Below, piece by piece: positions 17,492 through 26,227 of a stretch of 64,000 nt of DNA. Under the pieces are notes generated by a model. The model was not told the origin of the DNA, did no database searches, and saw nothing but the letters and a program-made list of their open reading frames with translations. The DNA lies in NCBI RefSeq assembly GCF_004343305.1, contig NZ_SMAF01000002.1:1-64000 (forward strand), in the 5' to 3' direction. This DNA is from Pseudofulvimonas gallinarii. GTDB taxonomy: Bacteria; Pseudomonadota; Gammaproteobacteria; Xanthomonadales; UBA2363. Position 1 is the first letter of the stretch. Every line of letters begins with the position of its first letter. Position numbers and translations under genes: made by a program.

Positions 17492-19132
17492 TCAGGCCTC
17501 CGGCGCCGCCTTGCGCAGCGCCCGTATATGCGCCAGCAATCCGGCGGTCGAGGCATCGGGCACCACGGCGGTTTCACCGCGCAGGCCCGGCTCGATCCGC
17601 GAGGCCAGCGACTTGCCCAGTTCCACGCCCCACTGGTCGAAGGGATTGATGCCGCACAGCGTCGCATGGACGAAGGTCTTGTGCTCGTAGAGCGCCAGCA
17701 ACGCCCCGAGTGATTCCGGATCGAGGCGATCAAGCAGGATGGTCGTCGATGGCCGGTTGCCGGGAAACGCCTTCTGCGCCGCCAGGCTGCGCCGCAGCGC
17801 CGGATCGGCGACTCCGGCCAGCGTGGCCCAGGTCGCCGCCTCGTCGCGCCCACGCATCAGTGCCGCGCTCTGTGCCAGCAGGTTGGCCAGCAGAGCGCGA
17901 TGGTTTTCATCCAGCGCATGGTCCGGTTTCACCACGCCGATGAAATCCACCGGCACCACGTCGGTGCCCTGGTGCAACGCCTGGAAGTACGCGTGCTGCG
18001 CGTTGCTGCCGACACTGCCCCACACCACCGGTACGGTCGGCAGCGCAACCGGTTCGCCATCGCTGCGGACGCGCTTGCCGTTGGATTCCATCTCCAGCTG
18101 CTGCAGATAGCCGGGCAGCCCTTCGAGGCGGTCGTCGTAGGGCACGATGCAGTGGCTGGCGCGGCCCAGCCATGCGCGGTTCCACCACGACACCAACGCC
18201 AGCCACACCGGCAGGTTCTCCTCCAGCGGTGCTTCGCGGAAATGCCTGTCGACCTGGCGCGCACCGGCAAGCAGGCGGCGGAAGCCGTCCATGCCCAGTG
18301 CGAGCGCGACCGGAAAACCGACGGCCGACCACAACGAGTAGCGACCCCCGACGAAATCCCACATCGGCAGGATGCGTGCATCGTCGAGTGCGAAGGCCGC
18401 GCGCGCCGCTTCGGCATTGGCGGTGACGGCAAACAGGCGCCGATGCGCCTGCTCGCTGCCCAGCGCGCGACACAGCCATTCGTAAAGCACGCCGCCGTTG
18501 AGCAGCGTTTCCTGCGTGCCGAAACTCTTCGACACCAGCACCACCAGCGTGTGTTCCGGATCCAGTCGCCTCATCAGCTCGTCGAGGCGGCCGCCATCGA
18601 CGTTGGCGAGGAAATGCACGGCCGGGCCGCTGCCGCCCTGCCCGGCCAGCGCGGCGCAGGCCAGGCGGGGCCCGAAATCGGATCCGCCAATGCCGACGCT
18701 GACCACATCGGTGATCTTCGGCAGGCCGATGACCCCGGGCGCCTTGCGCACCGCATCGACCAGTGCGGCCATGCGCTCCAGGCAGGCCTGCGCCTGGTCG
18801 CGGGCTTCGCACCAGGCCGGCGTGCCCTCGTCATCGCGGGCCGCGCGCAAGGCCATGTGCAGCGCCGGACGCTGCTCCGACGCATTGACCGGCTCGCCGG
18901 CGAACAGGGCATCGCGGCGCAAGGGAACCGCGCAGGAAGCGGCATGCTGCAGCAACGCCTGCCATGCGTCGCCGTCGATGGCCTGCTTGGACACATCGAC
19001 CAGCAGCGGCCCGAGCCGACGGCTGAAGCGCGCGAAACGCGTCGGCTCCTGCTCGAACAGGCCGACCAGTCGCACGCCGGCAAGGCGGGCGGCATGACTG
19101 GCCAGTACGCTGCTGTCGAATTCCGTGCTCAC
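17492..19132 (-). CDS. pgi: Glucose-6-phosphate isomerase
   Basis: 546 residues from GTG at 19132, chosen because AGGGA sits 8 nt upstream and the length then fits the family (E. coli 549); the frame stays open to 19177. It interconverts glucose 6-phosphate and fructose 6-phosphate. Seen: VGIGGSDFGPRLACAAL, LVSKSFGTQETLLNGGVLYEWL (sugar-phosphate loop), SVGSNAQHAYFQALHQGTDVVPVDFIG (catalytic His region) and the C-terminal INPFDQWGVELGKSLA signature with the catalytic Lys. Xanthomonadales lack a standard phosphofructokinase route, so it may serve mainly in gluconeogenesis and sugar nucleotide supply. Confidence 0.96.
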   Translation of the reverse strand: MSTEFDSSVLASHAARLAGVRLVGLFEQEPTRFARFSRRLGPLLVDVSKQAIDGDAWQALLQHAASCAVPLRRDALFAGEPVNASEQRPALHMALRAARDDEGTPAWCEARDQAQACLERMAALVDAVRKAPGVIGLPKITDVVSVGIGGSDFGPRLACAALAGQGGSGPAVHFLANVDGGRLDELMRRLDPEHTLVVLVSKSFGTQETLLNGGVLYEWLCRALGSEQAHRRLFAVTANAEAARAAFALDDARILPMWDFVGGRYSLWSAVGFPVALALGMDGFRRLLAGARQVDRHFREAPLEENLPVWLALVSWWNRAWLGRASHCIVPYDDRLEGLPGYLQQLEMESNGKRVRSDGEPVALPTVPVVWGSVGSNAQHAYFQALHQGTDVVPVDFIGVVKPDHALDENHRALLANLLAQSAALMRGRDEAATWATLAGVADPALRRSLAAQKAFPGNRPSTTILLDRLDPESLGALLALYEHKTFVHATLCGINPFDQWGVELGKSLASRIEPGLRGETAVVPDASTAGLLAHIRALRKAAPEA

Positions 19133-19275
19133 CGCATCATTCCCTGGAGACCCTCTGTTTTCCGCCAACCGGCCCATCGGGCTGCCGGATGTCGCCGGGA
19201 CGATACCGCGCCCTTCAACCGCTCTGCCAGCCAGGCATCCTTCGAGTGAAGAATTTTCCCGCCTGTGCCGGCGCG

Positions 19276-20541
19276 TCAGGGCGACTCCTGCGCTTCAGAT
19301 CCATCCGCAGGCACGCGCAGCGTCGCCACGCGGACCTGGGGTTGCCCGCCGACCGCTTCGGTCCAGGACAGCATTCCGCCCTGTCCTCCCACCGCCATAC
19401 GCGGGAAGCCGGCAAGTTGTGACGCCTTGCGCCGTGCGACATCGCATTGCGACAGGACCTCGCCATGCCGGCCGTGCAGGCTCAGCCTGAGGATCGCGTC
19501 GCCACCGTCGGTGTCGATGCGCGACAGCAGCGCACGACCGTCGTCGAACACGGCCAGGTGCAGGCGGCCCAGCGTGTCGCCAACGACCACATCGACGGCT
19601 TCGGACCAGCTGGCGCCCGCATCGCTGCTTCGACGCAGGCGCACGGCCGGCGTGCCACCCGCCTCGCTGTAGGCGGCCGCCACGGCATGGCGGCCACGCG
19701 CGGCCAACGCAGGGCCGTTCACCGGACAACCGGCGATCCGCCAGCCCTCGGCGAACAGCGGCTGCGCCGGCAACCAGCGGCGACCGTCGTGGCGACGCAG
19801 ATGGATATCGCGGACTTCGTCGTCGCTGCGGTCGCGGTACACCACGAGCGTCGAGGTACCGGCGCGCGCCGCCGCGGTCTGGCAGCAGTCGCAGACGCGG
19901 TCATCGAGCAGTTCGCCGCCGATGACGCCATCGCGTGAAAGGCGAGCCACGCGCAGCGTCATCGCGCCGCCGGCGGCGCCGTGGCCGTGCGCATGTCCGC
20001 CCTCACCGGCCCGGCTTTCCGCCACCACCGTTTCCCGACCATCAAGCCATGTCGCCCAGGCACCATCCTCACCCGCCGGCACCCAGGCCACGAAGCCGTG
20101 CTCCGAAGCCGTGCCATCGTCGTGCAGCGTAACCGGCGCCGACCAGCTTTCGCCCCGGTCCTGCGAACGCGTCGTCCGGATGTCGTAGCTGTATCGCCCC
20201 GCCCCGGTCCGCTCCAGCCAGTGTGCGATCCAGTCGCCATTGTCGAGGACCTGCAGCGACGGGAAGTCGGCCCCGTTGAGGAACCAGCCGCTGCCGCGGG
20301 CGATTTCTCCGGATGCCCGGTTGCGACCTTCCGGCGACAGATGCCGGAAGCGCAATGCGGCCTCGTTGCCACCCAGCCGCGACTGCCAGGTCAACACGAA
20401 GCCGTCATCCATTCGCGCCAGGGAGGATTCAGCGCCCTGCAGGCCCGGATCGGCATCAAGCACGGCGACTTCGACCAGCGGACATGCCGGCAGCGGCGCC
20501 GCAAGGCAGAGCGCCAGCACGGTGTGTAGGATGCGGGACAT
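19276..20541 (-). CDS. Secreted BNR-repeat (sialidase-like) beta-propeller with Cys and His clusters
   Basis: 421 residues. Signal peptide MSRILHTVLALCLAAPLPAC ends in a possible lipobox. At least two Asp-box (BNR) repeats are visible, SQDRGESW and SSDAGASW (S-x-D-x-G-x-x-W), typical of sialidase-like propellers. No full sialidase active site (FRIP motif plus Arg triad) is seen, so enzymatic sialidase activity is doubtful. Two odd insertions: GGHAHGHG near residue 183 and CDCCQT at about 217-222, a combination that suggests metal binding. Divergent from an EF-hand protein gene 88 bp away. The function is unknown. Confidence 0.7.
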   Translation of the reverse strand: MSRILHTVLALCLAAPLPACPLVEVAVLDADPGLQGAESSLARMDDGFVLTWQSRLGGNEAALRFRHLSPEGRNRASGEIARGSGWFLNGADFPSLQVLDNGDWIAHWLERTGAGRYSYDIRTTRSQDRGESWSAPVTLHDDGTASEHGFVAWVPAGEDGAWATWLDGRETVVAESRAGEGGHAHGHGAAGGAMTLRVARLSRDGVIGGELLDDRVCDCCQTAAARAGTSTLVVYRDRSDDEVRDIHLRRHDGRRWLPAQPLFAEGWRIAGCPVNGPALAARGRHAVAAAYSEAGGTPAVRLRRSSDAGASWSEAVDVVVGDTLGRLHLAVFDDGRALLSRIDTDGGDAILRLSLHGRHGEVLSQCDVARRKASQLAGFPRMAVGGQGGMLSWTEAVGGQPQVRVATLRVPADGSEAQESP

Positions 20542-20629
20542 GACAGCGATCATAGACGCGAACCCTGCTGGACACGCCTGCGGGCATCAACCCGTGCATC
20601 CGCCCGCGCACGGCCTGTCGACCGTCGCA

Positions 20630-21013
20630 ATGGATCACCACAATCCCCGGACAGGTTCACCCAGGCCGGCTGCCGCCCCGCTGCTCGCAGCCGTAGCGCT
20701 CCTGGCGGGTTTCGTCGCCGCGACGTCGGCATCCGACCTGCCTGGCACGCCGGACGACTACGTCATGCGAATGGATCTGGATGGTGACAACCGCGTCTCG
20801 CTGGCCGAGTTCCGCGATTACATGAGTCGCGGTTTCCGCAGTCGCGACCTCGATGGCAACGGGATACTGCAGGGCGCAGAACTGCCCGACCCGGGCGCAC
20901 GCCCTCTGCGACTGGCCGATCATCTGGAACGGCTGGCGGAAGCCTTCGCGCGCCAGGACCGCAATGGCGATGGCTGGCTCGATGCCGCCGAACTGGCGGC
21001 ACCGCCGCGCTGA
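20630..21013 (+). CDS. Secreted EF-hand protein
   Basis: 127 residues. An N-terminal hydrophobic signal (APLLAAVALLAGFVAATSAS) precedes three canonical calcium-binding loops: DLDGDNRVSLAE, DLDGNGILQGAE and DRNGDGWLDAAE, each with ligands at positions 1, 3, 5 and 12. It is likely a periplasmic or exported calcium-binding protein. The ATG at 20630 is chosen because it starts the signal peptide; no clear Shine-Dalgarno sequence precedes it. Divergent from the propeller protein; the two may share regulation. Confidence 0.8.
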   Translation: MDHHNPRTGSPRPAAAPLLAAVALLAGFVAATSASDLPGTPDDYVMRMDLDGDNRVSLAEFRDYMSRGFRSRDLDGNGILQGAELPDPGARPLRLADHLERLAEAFARQDRNGDGWLDAAELAAPPR

Positions 21014-21050
21014 CCGGCACCCGCCCGGCCGCAGGCGCAAACAGCGGGTA

Positions 21051-21587
21051 TCAGCGCGCGATCAGGTTGGCGCGATACTGGGCCAGCGCATCCGCACCGC
21101 GCGCGGTGTCCACCACCTGGAAACTGCGCTCCAGGTGCGACAGGAACTCCTGTTCGGTGCGTGCCCGTTCCAGTCGCATCGCCAGCAGGTCGGCGTCCGC
21201 GCCCATCACCTCGCGCAACAGGTCGGTGGCGCGCGACTGGATGCGGCGCCAGTCGCCGACGATGGCGGCCCCGGCGGGCGCAGCGCGATCGGCGGCCGCC
21301 GGTCTGGCCGGGCTGCGCGGCACCGGCGTGGCGACTTCGGCGCCGACCGCAGGCGCGACAGGTTCACCGACGGGTTCGATCAGCCCGGCGTCGAGGAACT
21401 TCTCGATGGCCGCATCCATTTCCTCCGGCGAACCCCCGGCGAAGCGGGCGCGGAGCTGGGCGACATCCAGCTCACCGTTGATGGAAATCAGCAGGGCGCG
21501 TTGCCTGGGCGTCAGTCCATGGCTGCGTTTGGCCAGCGCTTCGCGGCCGACCTCGGTCTTCACCAGAACGGTGGATGTAACGATCAT
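21051..21587 (-). CDS. Conserved hypothetical protein with winged-helix-like N-terminus
   Basis: 178 residues. Start at ATG 21587, with GGGGAGG 7 nt upstream. The N-terminal part (VLVKTEVGREALAKRSHGLTPRQRALLISINGELDVAQLRARF, then EEMDAAIEKFLDAGLIEPV) reads like a small winged-helix or homeodomain-like unit found in proteobacterial proteins of unknown function. A Pro/Ala linker follows, then a helical C-terminal part (about 110-178). No catalytic motif. Not recognised as a named gene. Divergent from the small membrane protein at 21782, with a palindrome between them. Confidence 0.65.
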   Translation of the reverse strand: MIVTSTVLVKTEVGREALAKRSHGLTPRQRALLISINGELDVAQLRARFAGGSPEEMDAAIEKFLDAGLIEPVGEPVAPAVGAEVATPVPRSPARPAAADRAAPAGAAIVGDWRRIQSRATDLLREVMGADADLLAMRLERARTEQEFLSHLERSFQVVDTARGADALAQYRANLIAR

Positions 21588-21685
21588 TGCCAAGCCTCCC
21601 CTCAACCTGAATGATTAACGCAAGGCAGGCGTGGTGACAAGTGCGTTGGCCACCCGGCAAGTGCAGCACGACGATTGTTTGCAAT

Positions 21686-21706
21686 TGTGACGCGATCTGC
21701 ATCACA
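21686..21706. promoter_or_regulatory. 21-bp inverted repeat, possible operator
   Basis: The half-sites TGTGACGC and GCATCACA flank a GATCT centre, giving an imperfect 21-bp palindrome in the divergent region between 21587 and 21782. The outer TGTGA/TCACA boxes resemble CRP/Clp half-sites but are 11 bp apart instead of 6, so a different regulator is more likely. Confidence 0.35.
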
Positions 21707-21781
21707 GCCTCTGCGCGCTCGAGTGCCCGCCGCGCCCGCCTGTGGGAAGATGCCCGCCGCCCCATCAACGAGGATGCCTTC

Positions 21782-21949
21782 ATGCTGACGCCCCCGACCT
21801 GGCCCGCCCTGATCGTCTCGCTGCTGCTCGCGGCGGCGGCCGTGCTGTCCGTCTTCGTGACGATTCCGCTGCTCAGCGTCAACGCCTTCTGGTGCCTGCT
21901 GGCCGCGTTCGGAACCCTGCTGGTCGGCGTGTTCTCGAAAACGCTTTGA
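21782..21949 (+). CDS. Small two-helix membrane protein
   Basis: 55 residues: MLTPPTWPALIVSLLLAAAAVLSVFVTIPLLSVNAFWCLLAAFGTLLVGVFSKTL. Two hydrophobic segments (about 8-30 and 34-52) with a short turn; almost no soluble part. GAGGA lies 8 nt before the ATG. No known family recognised. Coding is supported by the start signal and hydrophobic pattern only. Confidence 0.6.
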   Translation: MLTPPTWPALIVSLLLAAAAVLSVFVTIPLLSVNAFWCLLAAFGTLLVGVFSKTL

Positions 21950-22012
21950 CCTGCGTGGCCGCCCGTCCGGCGCAGAACGCCGACAGGGCATGACCTAAGA
22001 CACTGTCACCAT

Positions 22013-22052
22013 GCCGGCCGCGGCGGGAGCCTTGGCCGGCCTGTCGTTTTTT
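22013..22052 (+). terminator. Terminator-like hairpin upstream of pepO
   Basis: GCCGGCC (22013-22019) pairs with GGCCGGC (22034-22040) across a 14-nt loop, followed 6 nt later by six T (22047-22052). It may end the transcript of the small membrane protein, or attenuate pepO, whose ATG is 24 bp further on. Confidence 0.5.
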
Positions 22053-22075
22053 CTCCCAGATACCGAGGATTTTCC

Positions 22076-24133
22076 ATGCGTCGCTTCCCGCGCCTTCGCC
22101 CGCTGGTGTTCGCCATCGGGCTTGCCGCCTCCACCACTGTGTTCGCCTACAGCAACGAGCGCGGCATCGACCCGCGCAATTTCGACACCAGTGCGGATGC
22201 CTGCCAGGACTTCTACCAGTACGCCAACGGCGGCTGGCTGGCGACCAATCCGGTGCCGGCCGACCGCAGCCTGTGGGGCCTGTTCGACGAGCTGCAGGAA
22301 CGCAGCCGCAACGTGCAGCACGAGATCCTGCAGGAAGCGGCCTCGGCGCGCGCTGCCAAGGGTTCGGTCCGCCAGCAGCTGGGCGACTTCTGGGCCTCCG
22401 GCATGGACGAGCGCGCCATCGAGCGTGCCGGCTTCGAGCCGATCAAGGGCGACCTGGAACGGATCGCCGCCCTGTCTTCCGGCCAGGACGTCGTCGCCTA
22501 CGTGCGCGAAACCGCCGCCACCGGCAGCAGCCACCTGTATGGCGTGGCGGTGCTCGGCGACATGAAGAACTCCGAAATGACCATGGCCTACGTGATGGGC
22601 ACCGGCCTGGGCCTGCCGGACCGCGACTACTACACGCGCACCGACGATGATTCGCGCGCCAAGCAGGACGCCTATCGCGCCCACATCGCGCGCGTGCTGC
22701 AGCTGGTCGGCGTGCCGGAGGACAAGGCCACCGAACAGGCGGGCCAGGTCTATGACATCGAAGACCGCCTCGCCCGCGTGTCGATGACGCGACTGCAGCG
22801 TCGCGATGCCGGCAACTACTACCGCCCGCTCGACATCGACGCGCTGGAATCGCTGTCGCCCAGCCTGGGCTGGCGCGAATACCTCGCGGCGCAGGGCCTC
22901 GACCATGTCGAGAAGGTGTCCTATGCCAGCCCGGGCTACTTCGCCGAGCTGGAGTTCATGCTCAAGGAAGTGCCGGTCGAGCACTGGCGCGCCTACCTGG
23001 CGTTCCATACCGCCGACGACGCTGCGCCGTACCTGGCGAAGGCGTTCGTCGATGCACACTTCGATTTCTACAACCGCACCCTGCGCGGCCAGAACGAACA
23101 GCGTCCGCGCTGGCAGCGCGTGCTGGACACCATTTCCGCATCCATGGGCGAAGCGGTCGGCCAGCTCTACGTCGAGCGCACCTTCCCGCCGGAAGCCAAG
23201 GCCAAGGCGCTGGAGCTGGTGAACAACCTGCAGGCCGCGCTGAAGGTGCGCCTGCAGGAACTGGAATGGATGGGCGAGGAAACCAAGGCGCAGGCGCTGG
23301 AGAAGTTCGCCAGCTTCACGCCGAAGATCGGCTATCCGGACAGCTGGCGCGACTACGCCTCGCTGGAGATCGGTCGCGGCCATTACTACGACAACGTGCG
23401 CGCCGCATCCGCGTTCGAACACCGTCGCCAGATGTCCAAGGCCGGCCAGCCGGTGGACAAGGGCGAATGGGGCATGCCGCCGCAGCAGGTCAATGCCTAC
23501 TACAACCCGCAGCGCAACGAGATCGCCTTCCCGGCCGCCATCCTGCAGCCGCCGTACTTCGATCCCGAGGCCGACAACGCCGTGAACTACGGCGCCATCG
23601 GCGGCGTGATCGGCCACGAGCTGCTGCACGGTTTCGACGACCAAGGCAGCAAGTTCGACGCCAACGGCAACTACCGCATGTGGTGGACCGCCGAAGATCG
23701 CGCGCGTTTCGAGGAACGCACCGGCAGGCTGGTGCAGCAGGCCAGCAACTACGTCGCCCTGCGCAACTTCCAGGACGGCAGCACGGCGAACCTGACCGTC
23801 GATGGTGCATTGACGCTGGGCGAGAACATCGCCGACCTCGGCGGCCTGACCGTCGCCTACGCGGCGATGCAGCGGGCGAACGGCGGCCAGGAACCGGCGC
23901 CGATCGACGGCCTCAGCGCCGACCAGCGCTTCTTCCTGTCGTGGGCGCAGGTGTGGCGCCGCAACTACCGCGAGGAAGAACTGAAGCTGCGCCTCAGCAC
24001 CGACGTGCATGCGCCGGCCAAGTTCCGTGTCAACGGCCCGCTGTCCAACCTTGACGCCTTCCAGGCCGCCTTCAGCTGCAAGGCCGGCGATCCGATGGTC
24101 GCGCCGGCCGAGACCCGCGTGCACATCTGGTAA
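22076..24133 (+). CDS. pepO: M13 family metallopeptidase (PepO/neprilysin-like)
   Basis: 685 residues. A signal peptide (PLVFAIGLAASTTVFA) precedes DACQDFYQYANGGWL, the N-terminal M13 start. The zinc site is GGVIGHELLHGFDDQGSKFDANGN (HELLH near residue 514) and the third ligand is Glu near 583 in ENIADLGGL. The C-terminus ETRVHIW is a normal M13 end. These are periplasmic or secreted endo-oligopeptidases cutting small peptides. Length fits the family. Single gene; converges on the rhomboid gene. Confidence 0.95.
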   Translation: MRRFPRLRPLVFAIGLAASTTVFAYSNERGIDPRNFDTSADACQDFYQYANGGWLATNPVPADRSLWGLFDELQERSRNVQHEILQEAASARAAKGSVRQQLGDFWASGMDERAIERAGFEPIKGDLERIAALSSGQDVVAYVRETAATGSSHLYGVAVLGDMKNSEMTMAYVMGTGLGLPDRDYYTRTDDDSRAKQDAYRAHIARVLQLVGVPEDKATEQAGQVYDIEDRLARVSMTRLQRRDAGNYYRPLDIDALESLSPSLGWREYLAAQGLDHVEKVSYASPGYFAELEFMLKEVPVEHWRAYLAFHTADDAAPYLAKAFVDAHFDFYNRTLRGQNEQRPRWQRVLDTISASMGEAVGQLYVERTFPPEAKAKALELVNNLQAALKVRLQELEWMGEETKAQALEKFASFTPKIGYPDSWRDYASLEIGRGHYYDNVRAASAFEHRRQMSKAGQPVDKGEWGMPPQQVNAYYNPQRNEIAFPAAILQPPYFDPEADNAVNYGAIGGVIGHELLHGFDDQGSKFDANGNYRMWWTAEDRARFEERTGRLVQQASNYVALRNFQDGSTANLTVDGALTLGENIADLGGLTVAYAAMQRANGGQEPAPIDGLSADQRFFLSWAQVWRRNYREEELKLRLSTDVHAPAKFRVNGPLSNLDAFQAAFSCKAGDPMVAPAETRVHIW

Positions 24134-24136
24134 GCC

Positions 24137-24829
24137 TCAGTCCTCCGGCCGCGTCGGCATCCGCCGCGCGGCCGGAACCTGGCCGGGCTGCCACCAGTTC
24201 CGCGCCACCAGCACGTACAACAGCAATCCCGCAAGCAGCCCGCCCAGATGCGCGAAGTGGGCGATGCCGGGCATCAGGCCGGTGATGCCCATCACCGTGC
24301 TTGCCATTGCGAACAGCGTGACCAGCAGCCATGCCGGCATCGGCACGGGCGGAATCAGCAACAGCACCTTGTGGCGTGGAAACAGCAGCGCGAAGGCGGC
24401 GAGGATGCCGAAAGCCCCGCCGGATGCGCCCAGCGTGACGCTCACTTCATTGCCGGTGGGAACACCGATCCACCACGCCTGCATCAGGCCACCGCCGACC
24501 ACGCAGGCCAGGAAGAACACCAGGTAGCGCGTGCCACCCCATGCCAGCTCCAGCAGGCTGCCGAACATGTACAGCGCCAGTCCGTTCATCAGCAGGTGCG
24601 CGGCCCCGCCGTGCAGGAAGCCATGCGTGAGGTACTGCCAGGTCTCGAACTGCGCGAATATCGGCACGCCATCGACGAAGCCGACGCGGATCGGCCCGAC
24701 ATCCGGCCACAGGCCGAACCAGGCCAGCATCTGTTCCGGCCACAGCTGCTGCAGTCCGAAGACGATCGCCATCACGACGAGCAGGGCCTGGGAGACAACG
24801 GGACGCGGTGGGTGCATGTCGGTTTCCAT
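24137..24829 (-). CDS. Rhomboid family intramembrane serine protease
   Basis: 230 residues with six hydrophobic segments. The catalytic Ser lies in GASGGAFG and the catalytic His in FAHLGGLLAG; the oxyanion Asn is in AHLLMNGLALYMFGSLLE. This is the complete rhomboid set, so it should be active in cleaving membrane proteins within the inner membrane. The substrate is unknown. It lies 9 bp downstream of an alkyltransferase-like gene on the same strand. Start could also be ATG 24817. Confidence 0.93.
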   Translation of the reverse strand: METDMHPPRPVVSQALLVVMAIVFGLQQLWPEQMLAWFGLWPDVGPIRVGFVDGVPIFAQFETWQYLTHGFLHGGAAHLLMNGLALYMFGSLLELAWGGTRYLVFFLACVVGGGLMQAWWIGVPTGNEVSVTLGASGGAFGILAAFALLFPRHKVLLLIPPVPMPAWLLVTLFAMASTVMGITGLMPGIAHFAHLGGLLAGLLLYVLVARNWWQPGQVPAARRMPTRPED

Positions 24830-24838
24830 GGAAAGGGA

Positions 24839-25195
24839 TCAGGGTCGCCAGAGCAGCTCGTCCAGCGACATCGCCGCAGCGGCAAGGCGGACGCGGCCGG
24901 TCGCCGAGACTTCGACGCCTTCGCTGCGCAGGCGATTGCACTGCTCGCGGAACCCGAGGCTGTCGGCCGGGAAAGCGATGCGGCCGTCCGAACGCAGCAC
25001 CCGGTGCCAGGGCAACGGCATGGCGTCGGGCACGGCACGCAGCGCCTGTGCGACCAGCCGCGCGCGCCGCGGCAGGCCCGCGCGCCGGGCCACTTCGCCG
25101 TAGCTGAGCACCGTGCCGGCCGGAATCGCCGCGATCACCGCCCAGATACGGGGAAACGTCGCAGGAACGGCAGACCGGGAAGAGTCGTCGCCCAT
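24839..25195 (-). CDS. Alkyltransferase-like protein (ATL, MGMT fold without the cysteine)
   Basis: 118 residues covering the DNA-binding domain of O6-alkylguanine-DNA alkyltransferase: FPRIWAVIAAIPAGTVLSYGEVARRAGLPRRARLVAQALRA, then PLPWHRVLRSDGRIAF. The alkyl-acceptor Cys of the PCHRV motif is replaced by Trp (PWHRV), which defines ATL proteins. They bind O6-alkylguanine without repairing it and flag it for nucleotide excision repair. Probably expressed with the downstream rhomboid gene. Confidence 0.9.
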   Translation of the reverse strand: MGDDSSRSAVPATFPRIWAVIAAIPAGTVLSYGEVARRAGLPRRARLVAQALRAVPDAMPLPWHRVLRSDGRIAFPADSLGFREQCNRLRSEGVEVSATGRVRLAAAAMSLDELLWRP

Positions 25196-25400
25196 GTTTT
25201 CAGCTCGGGAAAGAGGCCGGGTTCATTGACCCGAGTGTAACGGCGCCGCGGAAACGCGGGCCGCGCCACCCTGATACCGGCCCGGCCCCTGCAGGCCGGA
25301 TCCGCGATGCGGCCGAGCGCCGATGGCACAGGGCGCCCTGATCGGGCGTATGGGCCCTTCGGACAATGATGGCTACACTGGCCGCACGAGGAGATCCGCC

Positions 25401-25811
25401 ATGAAGACGTTCGAAGACATCCGCGCTCACTGCCAGAGTCGCTGGTCGCTCAAGGACGATGATCCCTACCTGATCAGTTTCGACCTGCCGGTCGCCGACG
25501 GCGTGCGCAGCCAGAGCCTGTTCCTCTCGGAGCTGGAGATCGAGGACGGCCGCCGCTGCGTGCGCGTGTCCGCGCCGGTCGCACCGCTGGCCGGCGCCGA
25601 TCCGCTGCGCGCCCTGCGGTTCAACTGGGAACAGCGCGTGGGTTACCTGGCTGCCAACGACCTGGATGGCGTCGCCTACCTGCAACTCTGCGAGAACCGT
25701 CCCTACAACGCGCTCGATGCCGGCGAGCTGGACCGTGTGATCACCGAACTGGGCGCACTGGCCGATCGCATCGCGCAGGTCATCGCGGCCCGCCTGGCGG
25801 AAGCGCAATAA
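25401..25811 (+). CDS. Conserved hypothetical protein
   Basis: 136 residues, acidic, no signal or membrane segment: MKTFEDIRAHCQSRWSLKDDDPYLISFDLP..., then a Trp/Leu-rich strand-and-helix pattern (FNWEQRVGYLAANDLDGVAYLQLCENRPYNALDAGELDRVITELGALADRIA). The layout recalls small YbjN or secretion-chaperone-like folds, but no family is claimed. Start at ATG 25401: GAGGAG lies 6 nt upstream, and TACACT at 25373-25378 could be its -10. Confidence 0.7.
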   Translation: MKTFEDIRAHCQSRWSLKDDDPYLISFDLPVADGVRSQSLFLSELEIEDGRRCVRVSAPVAPLAGADPLRALRFNWEQRVGYLAANDLDGVAYLQLCENRPYNALDAGELDRVITELGALADRIAQVIAARLAEAQ

Positions 25812-26227
25812 CAGCGCGACCCGGCGACAGGGGCCGCGGGGTGCCGGGACGAAGCACGCCGCGACGTTGGCGGCGACCCGCCTGGCAGGGAGATCGCCGG
25901 CATTGAGCCCCACCTGACCGGCTGCAGCGCGCCGATCCTGCAGTGCGCTGGCGCGACCCCTCGCGGGTCGCGCAGCTCGCATGATCCGTCGATACCGGAC
26001 ACAGGGGGCGGCTGTCTGCGCCGCGCCGGAGCCGCGTTCCGGCGCCCGGGCCCTTCGATCTGTCCGCGCCCCGCCTGGATTGCGGCCGCCGCCGCGTCCG
26101 CCGCTGAAATCAATCCCTGACGGCGGTCGGTGTCTTTCAGTAACATTGCCCCCCTGTGAAAGACGAAAGGACGCCGGACGCGGTGTCCGTCCACCTTCGA
26201 AACGCCACCCGAACGGTCTTCCTCCCC
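25812..26227. other. 416-bp non-coding region upstream of the phosphate gene pair
   Basis: No convincing gene in either strand. It holds a 9-bp perfect hairpin at 25951-25973 (GCGCGACCC / GGGTCGCGC, loop CTCGC) without a T run, and a CTTTCA...TGAAAG inverted repeat near 26130-26160 close to the DUF47 gene. No Pho box recognised. Confidence 0.5.

Noticed and set aside
21686-21706. CRP/Clp binding site
   Set aside because: The TGTGA and TCACA boxes are separated by 11 bp, not 6, so it is kept only as a generic palindrome.
21995-24124. A 709-codon minus-strand frame opposite the M13 peptidase
   Set aside because: Shadow of pepO, which carries HELLH and ENIAD motifs; no ribosome-binding site or family for the reverse frame.
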